This document shows, in pieces, positions 8,201 through 14,349 of a DNA stretch of 14,349 nucleotides. The position numbers were made by a program, and so were the translations under genes. Under the pieces are notes generated by a model. That model did not search any database, was not told the origin of the DNA, and worked only from the letters and a program-made list of their open reading frames with translations. The DNA is from Methanobacteriota archaeon (lineage in GTDB: Archaea > Thermoplasmatota > Poseidoniia > Poseidoniales > Thalassarchaeaceae): NCBI GenBank assembly GCA_002685895.1, contig NYYK01000101.1:1-14349 (forward strand). Direction: 5' to 3'. Every line of letters begins with the position of its first letter. The first letter of the stretch is position 1.

Positions 8201-9352
8201 GATAAACCAGGTGGCCATGGATGGTCTATCCTCTCGGCAACTATTTTTGCTATGTTACTCTCTGCGGCAGCGGGTTGGTTCTTAGCATATCCCACAGCAC
8301 GCCTTCGTATGGATTATTTTGCAATCGTAACCATTTCACTTGGTGAAATGCTTAGAATTACTATGAGAGCTGAACCACTTTTAAGAGCAGGAACAACGTC
8401 TAAATCAGCAATAGGTGTGACATTGTACCCTCAACCTTTTAAGGAGTGGTGGGAAAATACCTTTGATAATTCAGTTGGCGAATATCTTGACTTGAGAAAT
8501 GCTGAGGGAATCTTGCAGGTTGCGCCTTATACTGTGTTTTTATCCGTACTTGCTATTTTCTTGTGTTTGGCAGTGTGGTTTGTATTGGGACTAATGATTA
8601 ATTCGCCATGGGGAAGGATATTACGAGCTATACGAGAAGACGAAGAAGTCACAATGCATCATGGACATTCGGTATTTTACCAAAAAGCTACAAGTCTTGC
8701 GTTGGGAGCTGCCATTGCCGCCCTTGGAGGAGCTTTATGGGCGTGGTTGAAGATGAGTATACTGGATGATTTTCTTAGCCCCGTTTTTTCAACTTTTCTG
8801 ATATGGGCTGCTTTTATAGTTGGTGGAAAAGGAAACAATAAAGCAATGATCATAGGAGCATTCATAATCGTTCTGAATGATTTTGTCTTTAATTTGATGG
8901 TTTTAGGGCGTAACAATGTGACTAACGAGTTTCACACTATGGTTACATTTGTTGACGAATTATTCGCATGGCTTATTTTAGATGTAATGAGCATTTTTAT
9001 GAGTGACTTGTCTATAACTATAGTTTTTGGAAACAATGTTGAAAATGTTCTTCCAGAACTGGCTTATGTTAAGGTGTCACTTATTGGGCTTGTGATAGTA
9101 TTAAGTTTATTATTCTCTGAAAAGGGCCTCTTACCAGAGGTACCCAAGAGGCCAGAAGAATCTTCAGATTTCCGAATAGATATTTATTGGTTATTCTGGA
9201 CTTTGGCTCTACTTTCATGTCTTGTTGGTTTGTGGATGGTCTACAAAATAGGTTTGATGGTTGGAATTATTTTAGCAATTATACTCCTGGCCTTGGTCGT
9301 AGCAATCAGTCATTTAGGTCAAAGAAAAATTGTACAAGAGGGTGATAATTGA
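5225..9352 (+). CDS. livHM: Fused LivH-LivM permease of amino-acid type ABC importer with large repeat-containing membrane insert
   Basis: One uninterrupted 1375-residue polypeptide forms both membrane halves of the importer. Residues 1-130 are a hydrophobic extension with about three membrane segments. Residues about 131-475 are LivH: QRFGNFAQAEIMLVGAY, the cytoplasmic coupling segment GRKMRAVADNPDLAASSGI at 343-361, and VLGTLGSVRGA. Residues about 490-912 match neither half and contain three or four copies of a membrane unit. Residues about 914-1305 are LivM: NLHTGLTGMTNFG at 961-973, YPTARLRMDYFAIVTISLGE, and its coupling segment GRILRAIREDEE from 1130. Two more membrane segments end the protein. 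LivH and LivM are usually separate proteins of roughly 300-400 residues, so the fusion plus insert is unusual. In-frame stops force the start to TTG 5225 or GTG 5249; GGAG at 5209-5212 is rather far (12 bases) from TTG. The stop overlaps the livG start by one base. Base use is A/T-rich within the insert. Confidence 0.92.
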   Translation: MQNYSGNTVKAIRESWNNLSLGIKFAWFLLVDSFFALRLQDFLIFNYKGYPLSWLIHGDSLWLIQFFQFTISGFYLLHICISNLDAKKQSVAIALSPLAILSILSIAFDSLFIGKGLTIEMSFDTNSTMLTACYWAAQYLTLAIGLTLIYKVQRFGNFAQAEIMLVGAYIGVTMMWSPYFSLMMGGDRVPYSSVPKDGELTWDLLFWACVLAFLLTGLLGVILDRLVYRRFRQKNAIPQIMMISSLGISMILRGILYLRYRAVNHRFVTDPDWVDLREAKFEISSRLWRLNFGERLDSDGTVLAFYNTVEDEYYLQYTKAAMIVGIFSIALLLWVVLNVTKLGRKMRAVADNPDLAASSGINVERVHAQTAFIAAGISGTCGVLLSLFVRVNPNLGLSILLPSFAVIVLGTLGSVRGAIIASLIVGFIRTVSESVLIDVGPELGRSSYSAFGEAMPYLFLVGALMTMPKGIGNAIANWEIERARSSKGTIFSPMNIFLFLLLVFCLWSASWFGFILWGIIIFWLYLFNHITVSSSFSIPDFKNIPQTPYIGSIFRNFTSYQKGMVFAAAALQIVVVSFLDLRTSGVGLAYLLVDYVFFFLNIIGLIVMYSSIASYLPEIRKIYEPAKSLNSEQKVQLLVSGFLLTLVSFGVDYLVAGSGTIYLVIDLMFLLLEVSGILLVVFTLFFSRMELIGLLIGLDRKLKEITEIQMWSTMVGCVVLTAFVFFLDEATSGSGMIYYLVDLFYLFVILSAVLLVLVITKSRAEVSHRINLVLATIGILLIYCESAIDPQSRAYVTESAFVMILFSFNVVSRFVFGNLSNLRDTINKNLFYRDSTAKITEYFNLYRLLFGIILYQYVPFSLIQNIGIFFILFSFNPLADNASKGLEYIQRIFWEAILPPSKAAYGRSSERGSWFLFVVFFFILCSIAWNLPSSTSQTQYIQITRIIVLLCVFSILAFSLNLHTGLTGMTNFGVILFAGLGAITVGILTVPEDKPGGHGWSILSATIFAMLLSAAAGWFLAYPTARLRMDYFAIVTISLGEMLRITMRAEPLLRAGTTSKSAIGVTLYPQPFKEWWENTFDNSVGEYLDLRNAEGILQVAPYTVFLSVLAIFLCLAVWFVLGLMINSPWGRILRAIREDEEVTMHHGHSVFYQKATSLALGAAIAALGGALWAWLKMSILDDFLSPVFSTFLIWAAFIVGGKGNNKAMIIGAFIIVLNDFVFNLMVLGRNNVTNEFHTMVTFVDELFAWLILDVMSIFMSDLSITIVFGNNVENVLPELAYVKVSLIGLVIVLSLLFSEKGLLPEVPKRPEESSDFRIDIYWLFWTLALLSCLVGLWMVYKIGLMVGIILAIILLALVVAISHLGQRKIVQEGDN
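6905..7525 (+). repeat. Threefold protein-level repeat of a transmembrane unit inside the LivHM insert
   Basis: Residues about 561-621, 633-693 and 708-767 each hold a hydrophobic segment, a turn with GxGxxYxx[VI]D, and another hydrophobic segment. The motif falls at Gly585-Asp594, Gly657-Asp666 and Gly733-Asp742, spaced 72 and 76 residues apart. Residues about 769-830 have a similar hydrophobic layout without the motif and may be a decayed fourth unit. The nucleotide sequences are diverged, so the repeat is old. I do not recognise the family. Confidence 0.7.
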
Positions 9353-10119
9353 TGTCTTCTGTTCTCAAGGTTACTAATCTGACAAAGGATTTCGGTGGTT
9401 TACGTGCAGTTGATAACATTTCATTTGATGTTGGCAAAGGGGAGTTTGTTGGTCTGATAGGGCCCAATGGTTGCGGTAAGACAACCACTTTTAATTGTAT
9501 ATCTGGTCTTCTTGACGCGACTAAAGGTGACGTCGAGATTTTCAATAGAAATTCTAATAATTTAACTCCAGATAAGGTACAGAAACTAGGGCTAACACGT
9601 ACCTTCCAACATACTAGATTGTGGAGAGATATGACCTCTATTGAGAACTTGTTAATCCCTCCTAGAAATCAGTTCGGTACGAATCCATTTACAGGTTTTG
9701 CTTCCTTCTTTATTCCAGATGAAGAAAGACTTCGTGTTAGAAAAGCATACCAGACTTTAGATGAATTAGAAATTAGGCATATGGCCCACAATTTGACTAG
9801 TGAATTATCTGGGGGGCAAAGTAAGTTGGTTGACATAGGCCGAGCATTGATGGGCGATCCGCTTTTGTTGCTATTGGATGAACCTGTTGCAGGTGTTGCA
9901 GGCCCTCTAGCAGAGAAAATATTCAATAATCTACGAAAGATAGTAGATGATAAAGGAATCTCGATTCTTGTTATAGAACACAACATGGATTTTATTTTAC
10001 GTCATGGAGTGGACCGTATAGTAGTCATGGATCAAGGTCGTGTCTTGATGCAAGGTTCCCCAGACGAAGTAAAAGATAGCAAAGAAGTGATTGAGGCCTA
10101 TCTCGGGGGAGCGAAATGA
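9352..10119 (+). CDS. livG: LivG-type ABC transporter ATP-binding protein
   Basis: Cytoplasmic ATPase, one of two that power the importer by binding the coupling segments of the fused permease. Numbered from ATG 9352 (255 residues): Walker A GPNGCGKTT at 37-45, signature LSGGQ at 152-156, Walker B ending in Asp176 with catalytic Glu177, and switch His210 in IEHNMDF. The IEH form, the FGGLRAVDNISF opening and the C-terminal IEAYLG ending are LivG traits, against EQN in LivF. ATG 9352 overlaps the permease stop by one base (TGATG), and GGTGAT at 9341-9346, a good complement to archaeal 16S rRNA, precedes it at suitable spacing. A TTG at 9349 is in frame but less likely. All catalytic residues are present, and length is normal for the family. 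It overlaps livF by four bases. Confidence 0.96.
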   Translation: MSSVLKVTNLTKDFGGLRAVDNISFDVGKGEFVGLIGPNGCGKTTTFNCISGLLDATKGDVEIFNRNSNNLTPDKVQKLGLTRTFQHTRLWRDMTSIENLLIPPRNQFGTNPFTGFASFFIPDEERLRVRKAYQTLDELEIRHMAHNLTSELSGGQSKLVDIGRALMGDPLLLLLDEPVAGVAGPLAEKIFNNLRKIVDDKGISILVIEHNMDFILRHGVDRIVVMDQGRVLMQGSPDEVKDSKEVIEAYLGGAK

Positions 10120-10835
10120 GTCATCTTCTGGAAGTTACATCACTTGAAGGTGGTTATGGGTCAGTTAAAATCATCAATGGTATTGACCTTTACATTGACA
10201 AAGGCGAATTCGTAACAATAATAGGTCCCAATGGTTGTGGTAAGTCGACGTTTATCAAAATCATTTTTGGAATTGCCACTTACTACGGTGGCAGCGTCAT
10301 GCATAAGGATTCTGAAGTTTCGGGTTGGCGTACCGATTCTTTGGTCAATAGAGGAATTGCTTATGTTCCTCAAGTAGATAATGTATTTCAGAGTTTATCA
10401 GTAAAGGAGAATTTGGAGATGGGTGGTATTCAGTTGTCTAAACCTCTGTTGGAAGAACGTATTGAAAGAGCATTGCAAATGTTTGAGGACTTGAGACCTC
10501 GTATGAATGATGTGGCAGCTTCTTTGTCTGGAGGTCAAAGACAGATGTTAGCAATTAGCCGGGCTCTAATCAATGATCCCGATTTCCTTCTGCTTGATGA
10601 GCCCACCGCAGCTCTTAGTCCCCTTTACCAGCAACAGATAATAGAGCGGATTGATGCACTTAGAACGAAAGGGATAACGGTTCTGATTGTTGAGCAGAAC
10701 GCCAGATTATCATTATCTCGTTCCGATAGAGGGTATATCTTTTCTAATGGGAAAGTTGTCCATACAGCACCAGCCAGTGAAATACTGGTTGATCCTCAAA
10801 TCAATGAATATTTCCTGGGTACCAAGAAAGACTAA
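10116..10835 (+). CDS. livF: LivF-type ABC transporter ATP-binding protein
   Basis: Second ATPase of the importer, 239 residues. Walker A GPNGCGKST at 37-45, a Q-loop in the AYVPQ context typical of LivF, signature LSGGQ at 137-141, Walker B with Asp161 and Glu162, and IVEQNARLS in place of the switch-His segment, which is the usual LivF form. The residues after VPQ are VDNVFQSL, where LivF proteins commonly have GRxIFPxL; a minor variant. The ATG lies inside the end of livG (ATGA, four-base overlap), with a GGGGGAG ribosome-binding site upstream, so translation is probably coupled and the two ATPases made in equal amounts. The gene ends 11 bases before the EamA gene. Confidence 0.96.
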   Translation: MSHLLEVTSLEGGYGSVKIINGIDLYIDKGEFVTIIGPNGCGKSTFIKIIFGIATYYGGSVMHKDSEVSGWRTDSLVNRGIAYVPQVDNVFQSLSVKENLEMGGIQLSKPLLEERIERALQMFEDLRPRMNDVAASLSGGQRQMLAISRALINDPDFLLLDEPTAALSPLYQQQIIERIDALRTKGITVLIVEQNARLSLSRSDRGYIFSNGKVVHTAPASEILVDPQINEYFLGTKKD

Positions 10836-10846
10836 GAGCTGCAATT

Positions 10847-11782
10847 ATGGAACAACCTAGTGGCAGAAAATTGGCGATCACCAATCTGATGATGTTGTCG
10901 GTTGCCATGTTCTGGGGAGTTGCCTGGCCTGTGGGCCGTATTCTGGCAGTTGATTTAGTTGATTATCCTTTTTCTGTGATGTTTCTGAGGTATGGTTTTG
11001 CCCTTCCAGTTCTATTTGTATGGATGTGGTATAGGGAGGGAAACACAATACCTAAACAAGAGGATTGGAAACCATTATTCCTGATGGCTTTCACTTCTGT
11101 TTTTCTATACCAGATAGGGTATATGTTTGGAATGCAGAGAACAGCTGCATCTGATGCATCACTGGTCATCGGTTTCAATCCCGTTTTTGTCGCTATACTC
11201 TCTATCTGGCTTCTTTCACACCGTATGAATTCAGGAGGAATAATAGGTATTTGCCTTAGTTTTACGGGGATTCTTCTAATATTCTTGGCTTCACCTAACG
11301 TTCAAATTCCATTTGGGGAGCGGATTACGGGTAATAGTCTGATAATGTTTGGTGCATTTACTTATGCAATCTACGTCGTCTCTATGAGGCGCTATGTTCT
11401 TGAAAGAGGAGAGGATCAACTTAGTTCATTATCTCTGATTGCTTGGGTATCCTTGATTGGCTGTATTTTCTTTATACCTTTTGTTATTAATGAAGCACCT
11501 TGGGACCGAGTTTGGATTAATGAGGAATGGTTGCTGATAGCCTATCTGGGTGTACTTTCTACAGCCGTTGCTTATGTTTTCTTTGCGATTGGCGTTGATG
11601 TGATAGGGGCGAATCGGGCTTCCAGTTTTGTCAATGTAGTTCCTGTTTTTGGGATTCTGTCCAGTTGGTTCCTATTGGATGAAGAATTGGGTTGGATCCA
11701 ATTAGTCAGTTTTGGTCTGATTTATTTTGGAGTCAGGATGGTCAATGCCCAACCTCCAGAGGGTATGAGAAACCCTAAATAA
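10847..11782 (+). CDS. EamA-domain (DMT superfamily) transporter
   Basis: A 311-residue membrane protein with about ten hydrophobic segments arranged as two EamA repeats (roughly residues 12-145 and 163-300). The first carries MFWGVAWPVGR in helix 1 and ASLVIGFNPVFVAIL in helix 4. The second carries STAVAYVFFAIGVDVIGANRASSFVNVVPVFGIL, split here in the reading by no break, followed by LDEELGWIQ, a DMT hallmark. DMT carriers of this type often export amino acids or other metabolites; the substrate here is unknown. It begins 11 bases after livF and so is probably co-transcribed with the importer, which suggests balancing of the same or a related pool, an inference only. ATG 10847 has a weak upstream site (GAGCTG). 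Confidence 0.9.
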   Translation: MEQPSGRKLAITNLMMLSVAMFWGVAWPVGRILAVDLVDYPFSVMFLRYGFALPVLFVWMWYREGNTIPKQEDWKPLFLMAFTSVFLYQIGYMFGMQRTAASDASLVIGFNPVFVAILSIWLLSHRMNSGGIIGICLSFTGILLIFLASPNVQIPFGERITGNSLIMFGAFTYAIYVVSMRRYVLERGEDQLSSLSLIAWVSLIGCIFFIPFVINEAPWDRVWINEEWLLIAYLGVLSTAVAYVFFAIGVDVIGANRASSFVNVVPVFGILSSWFLLDEELGWIQLVSFGLIYFGVRMVNAQPPEGMRNPK

Positions 11783-11803
11783 GCCATTATTTCCTCAAGC
11801 GTA

Positions 11804-12607
11804 ATGTTTGAATTTTTGGAAGGTTGGGATCCATGGGAACAGGCTTTGGCTGCCGGTCTCTTCACCTGGGGTATGACTGCTGCAGGTGCAGGTCTAGTAT
11901 TCTTTTTTAAGGAAGTCAATAGAAAGATTCTTGACGGAATGCTGGGGTTTGCCGCAGGCGTAATGATTGCTGCTAGTTTCTGGTCTTTGTTAGCACCGGC
12001 TATTGAACATTCTGACAGTCCTTACCTTGGTGGAATTCTTCCAGTCCTGTTTGGATTCCTTGTTGGGGGCGTTTGTATGAGAATGATTGACAAATTCTTG
12101 CCCCATCTTCATCCTGGTGCACCTCCTGAAGAAACTGAAGGTATCAAGACCACATGGCACAGAAGCATGCTCCTTGTCTCAGCTATAACCCTTCACAACA
12201 TACCAGAAGGTCTAGCAGTGGGAGTAGCATTTGGTGCTGCTGCCCATGGTGAGCCTATTGGGGGGGCAATCGCTCTAGCCATAGGAATAGGTTTGCAAAA
12301 TTTCCCAGAGGGAGCTGCAGTTTCCCTTCCACTTAGGAGGGAAGGCCTTTCTCGAAAAGAAAGCTTCTGGTGGGGACAATTGTCTGCCTTGGTAGAGCCC
12401 ATCGCTGCAGTATTAGGTGCAGCTGTGGTTTACCACATGGATGTACTTTTGCCGTATGCTCTTGCGTTCGCGGCTGGAGCAATGATCTTCGTTGTTGTGG
12501 AGGAATTGGTACCGGAAGCCCATAGAGGTGGTAATGGAGACATTGCAACAATGGGCGTAATGGTGGGTTTTTCAGTTATGATGGTTCTTGATGTTGGTAT
12601 GGGATAG
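11804..12607 (+). CDS. ZIP-family metal transporter (GufA/ZIP11-like)
   Basis: A 267-residue membrane protein with about eight hydrophobic segments, probably importing zinc or another divalent metal into the cytoplasm. Metal-site motifs are intact: HNIPEG at 131-136 and NFPEG at 166-170 (preceded by Gln165) on neighbouring helices, plus Glu198 in the SALVEPIAA helix. The short loop before helix 4 has the histidine-containing PHLHPG, typical of the variable metal-binding loop. The EELVPEAHR ending of the last-but-one segment is also a GufA-group trait. It starts 21 bases after the EamA gene on the same strand and may belong to the same transcript, though no functional tie to amino-acid transport is evident. 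It ends 8 bases from the convergent msrA stop. Confidence 0.93.
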   Translation: MFEFLEGWDPWEQALAAGLFTWGMTAAGAGLVFFFKEVNRKILDGMLGFAAGVMIAASFWSLLAPAIEHSDSPYLGGILPVLFGFLVGGVCMRMIDKFLPHLHPGAPPEETEGIKTTWHRSMLLVSAITLHNIPEGLAVGVAFGAAAHGEPIGGAIALAIGIGLQNFPEGAAVSLPLRREGLSRKESFWWGQLSALVEPIAAVLGAAVVYHMDVLLPYALAFAAGAMIFVVVEELVPEAHRGGNGDIATMGVMVGFSVMMVLDVGMG

Positions 12608-12615
12608 ATTAAATC

Positions 12616-13074
12616 TCAGTGTCCTGCACCATGTTTCTCAAAATATTTCTGGTGATATTCTTCAGCTAACCAAAAATCCCTTGCTTCTGTGATTTCAGTG
12701 ATGATTTTTTTGTCACCTAAAATATTCCGTTTGTATTCTAATGATTTTTTTGCAATCTCTTTTTGGACTTTAGTAAAGTAAAATATTACTGAACGGTATT
12801 GTGTTCCTACATCTAGGCCTTGCCGATTAAGCGTGGTCGGATCATGTTTTTCCCAGAAAACATTCAGTAAGGTATCATACGAAACAAGATCTGAATCATA
12901 GTCAATTAACACAACTTCAGCATGCTCAGTTGTATTACTACAAACTTGTTCATAGGTTGGATTATCGGTTTTTCCGCCACTATATCCTGAAACGACTCCA
13001 TTCACTCCTTTAACTTTAGAAAAATTGTATTCAACTCCCCAAAAACAGCCTGCTCCAAACATTGCCTTAGCCAT
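12616..13074 (-). CDS. msrA: Peptide methionine (S)-S-oxide reductase MsrA
   Basis: Repairs oxidised methionine (the S-sulfoxide form) in proteins, in the cytoplasm, with electrons usually from thioredoxin. At 152 residues it is a compact form. The catalytic GCFWG motif puts the nucleophile at Cys10, followed by SGYSGG at 29-34, AEVV at 52-55, Y-D-P-T and GTQYRSVIFY, and the closing AEEYHQKY. Only Cys10 and Cys45 are present; there is no C-terminal resolving cysteine, so Cys45 or direct reduction of the sulfenic acid would be needed. TTEHAE replaces the common TGHAE. The start ATG shares one base with the stop of the aminotransferase upstream (TAATG), so the two are probably co-translated. 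Confidence 0.96.
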   Translation of the reverse strand: MAKAMFGAGCFWGVEYNFSKVKGVNGVVSGYSGGKTDNPTYEQVCSNTTEHAEVVLIDYDSDLVSYDTLLNVFWEKHDPTTLNRQGLDVGTQYRSVIFYFTKVQKEIAKKSLEYKRNILGDKKIITEITEARDFWLAEEYHQKYFEKHGAGH

Positions 13075-14276
13075 TATTTTATGTTAGAATCAACCCAGTT
13101 TCTGAAAAGATTCATTCCCTCCTGTAGATTATCTTTCCCAATTCCAGAGAATGCCATTCGGATATAGAAATCAGTTTCTCCTTCCAAAGGTCTACCAAAG
13201 TGGTGTCTACAGCAGAAGCTTACTCCCGTTTCATTCAGAGTTGCCTTCCTGAATTCCTCAACGTCATGGAATCCCATTCTCTGCATCAGTCCAGTCACTT
13301 TTGGAAATACGTAGAATCCAGCTTCGGGCATGTGAGCCTCCACACCATCAATCCCATTCAATATCTTTACTAGAATATCGCGCCTGCCTCGTAATTCGTC
13401 AATAATTGCTTGTGTCTCTTCTTTGGGCGCGTTTAGGCCTGCTACACCAGCATGTTGAATGAAATGCGTGGTACATGATTCCATATTGACATTAAGTCTA
13501 GTGATTTGTTCTATCACCTTTTCTGGACCGATTGCCCCGCCAAGTCTCCAGCCGGTCATTGCAAATTTCTTAGAGAATGTGTACATGGTCAATGTTCTAT
13601 CATACATTCCTGGTAAATTTGCTATGGATTGTGGAGTACCTTCGTAAAGAGTATCAAAATATGCGTCGTCGGATATCAGAAACATGTCATTTTCAACAAC
13701 TAGATTGGCTAGACGTTGCATTTCCTCATCAGGAGAAGATGCTCCTGTCGGATTGTTGTAATTGTTGTAGAAGATATGATTTGCACCTTTCCTGATTCCT
13801 TCCTCTATAGCGTCGAAATCAAGTCTTAATCCATCTGGGCTATCAACGTATCCATAAGGATGAGCGATTCCACCGTAAAATTCAATTTGGGATTCATAGA
13901 TGGGATAGCCTGGATTTGGATACAATACGACATCTCCTTTCTCCATCATTGACGCAATGTATTTTCCGATACTTGGTTTCCCACCGGGTTGTATCGAGAC
14001 GTTATCGATTCCATAGTTCAATCCCCTTGCATCTCCAACATCCTTTCCTAAGGCTTCTCTTAGTTCGGGTATTCCTGGGGAGGGACAGTAACCTGTTTTT
14101 CCGGCTTTGATGGCCTCTTTGACGGCAGAGACGATGGTAGCTGGTGTTGGAAGATTAATATCACCCAAGTGAAATGGAAAGATTTTCTTGCCAGTTGCAG
14201 CCAGAGTTGCCGCTTCGGCTGAAACCGCAAAGGCCGTTTCACTTCCCAATAAATCCATCCTTTTGGCCACACCCAT
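13074..14276 (-). CDS. PLP-dependent class I/II aminotransferase (aspartate aminotransferase fold)
   Basis: A complete 400-residue fold-type I aminotransferase. Visible landmarks: GYCPSPGIPELREA at 62-75, QPGGKPSI at 96-103 in the phosphate-binding region, NNPTG at 174-178 (Asn175 to PLP), Asp203 and Tyr206 of the D-x-x-Y motif, the Schiff-base Lys236 in SKKFAMTGWRLGG, and Arg373 in IRMAFSG, which should bind the substrate carboxylate. All key residues are present, so it should be active. Sequence resembles aspartate/aromatic or broad-range amino acid:2-oxoglutarate aminotransferases, but the amino acid used cannot be decided by eye. First gene of a two-gene minus-strand operon with msrA. ATG at 14276 follows a TATA box by a spacing that fits a leader of about 24 bases; no clear ribosome-binding site precedes it. 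Confidence 0.94.
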   Translation of the reverse strand: MGVAKRMDLLGSETAFAVSAEAATLAATGKKIFPFHLGDINLPTPATIVSAVKEAIKAGKTGYCPSPGIPELREALGKDVGDARGLNYGIDNVSIQPGGKPSIGKYIASMMEKGDVVLYPNPGYPIYESQIEFYGGIAHPYGYVDSPDGLRLDFDAIEEGIRKGANHIFYNNYNNPTGASSPDEEMQRLANLVVENDMFLISDDAYFDTLYEGTPQSIANLPGMYDRTLTMYTFSKKFAMTGWRLGGAIGPEKVIEQITRLNVNMESCTTHFIQHAGVAGLNAPKEETQAIIDELRGRRDILVKILNGIDGVEAHMPEAGFYVFPKVTGLMQRMGFHDVEEFRKATLNETGVSFCCRHHFGRPLEGETDFYIRMAFSGIGKDNLQEGMNLFRNWVDSNIK

Positions 14277-14320
14277 TGTCTTTTTGCATGCGGATGCCAG
14301 ATATTATTGTTTTTTGCGCA

Positions 14321-14335
14321 ATCTTTATACTTAAG
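14321..14335 (-). promoter_or_regulatory. TATA-box promoter of the aminotransferase-msrA operon
   Basis: On the minus strand this reads CTTAAGTATAAAGAT, a good archaeal TATA box centred near 14326. With the usual spacing of about 26 bases, transcription would start near 14300, leaving a 24-base leader before the ATG at 14276. The rest of 14277-14349 holds no gene on either strand that I can support. Confidence 0.6.
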
Positions 14336-14349
14336 CATTAATCCGCAGG

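Noticed and set aside
5225..9352. LivH-LivM fusion as an assembly or frameshift error
   Set aside because: The frame is open over 4.1 kb and the joining segment is long, membrane-like and internally repeated, which an error would not produce. Confirmation from relatives would still help.

Overview
The window looks like chromosomal DNA of a planktonic marine archaeon, most likely Marine Group II (Poseidoniales) or a close relative. This is an inference from three things seen here: an archaeal-type CTP-dependent riboflavin kinase, a surface protein ending in a PGF-CTERM-like archaeosortase tail after an acidic Pro-Glu linker, and archaeal TATA-like boxes with tightly packed, overlapping genes. 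No tRNA, rRNA, CRISPR array, insertion sequence or integration site was seen, and no gene-free stretch exceeds 300 bases.

The layout is three blocks. (1) 1-2352, minus strand: a cysteine-cluster (YkgJ-like) protein, riboflavin kinase RibK, and a membrane iron-sulfur oxidoreductase of the HdrD/NarI-like type that runs off the left edge. (2) 2512-12607, plus strand: a complete branched-chain/polar amino-acid type ABC importer (HAAT family) followed by an EamA-family transporter and a ZIP metal transporter. (3) 12616-14276, minus strand: a class I/II aminotransferase and MsrA, sharing a one-base stop/start overlap and converging on the ZIP gene.

The importer is the notable system. Its parts are concatenated: one secreted polypeptide carries two consecutive LivJ-type binding domains and a C-terminal membrane tail, and one 1375-residue polypeptide carries both permease halves (LivH, then LivM). 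Between the permease halves lies an insert of about 420 residues containing three, perhaps four, copies of a transmembrane unit with the shared motif GxGxxYxx[VI]D. The two ATPases (LivG, LivF) are ordinary separate proteins with overlapping genes. Expression of the binding protein may be uncoupled from the rest by a strong RNA hairpin between it and the permease. A 12-base perfect palindrome, nested in a wider inverted repeat, sits against the TATA-like box of the binding-protein gene and could be an operator.

The amino-acid theme (importer, possible EamA exporter, nearby aminotransferase) is suggestive, but the substrate cannot be read from the sequence. The link between riboflavin kinase and a flavin- or quinone-dependent iron-sulfur protein in block 1 is likewise plausible but inferred.
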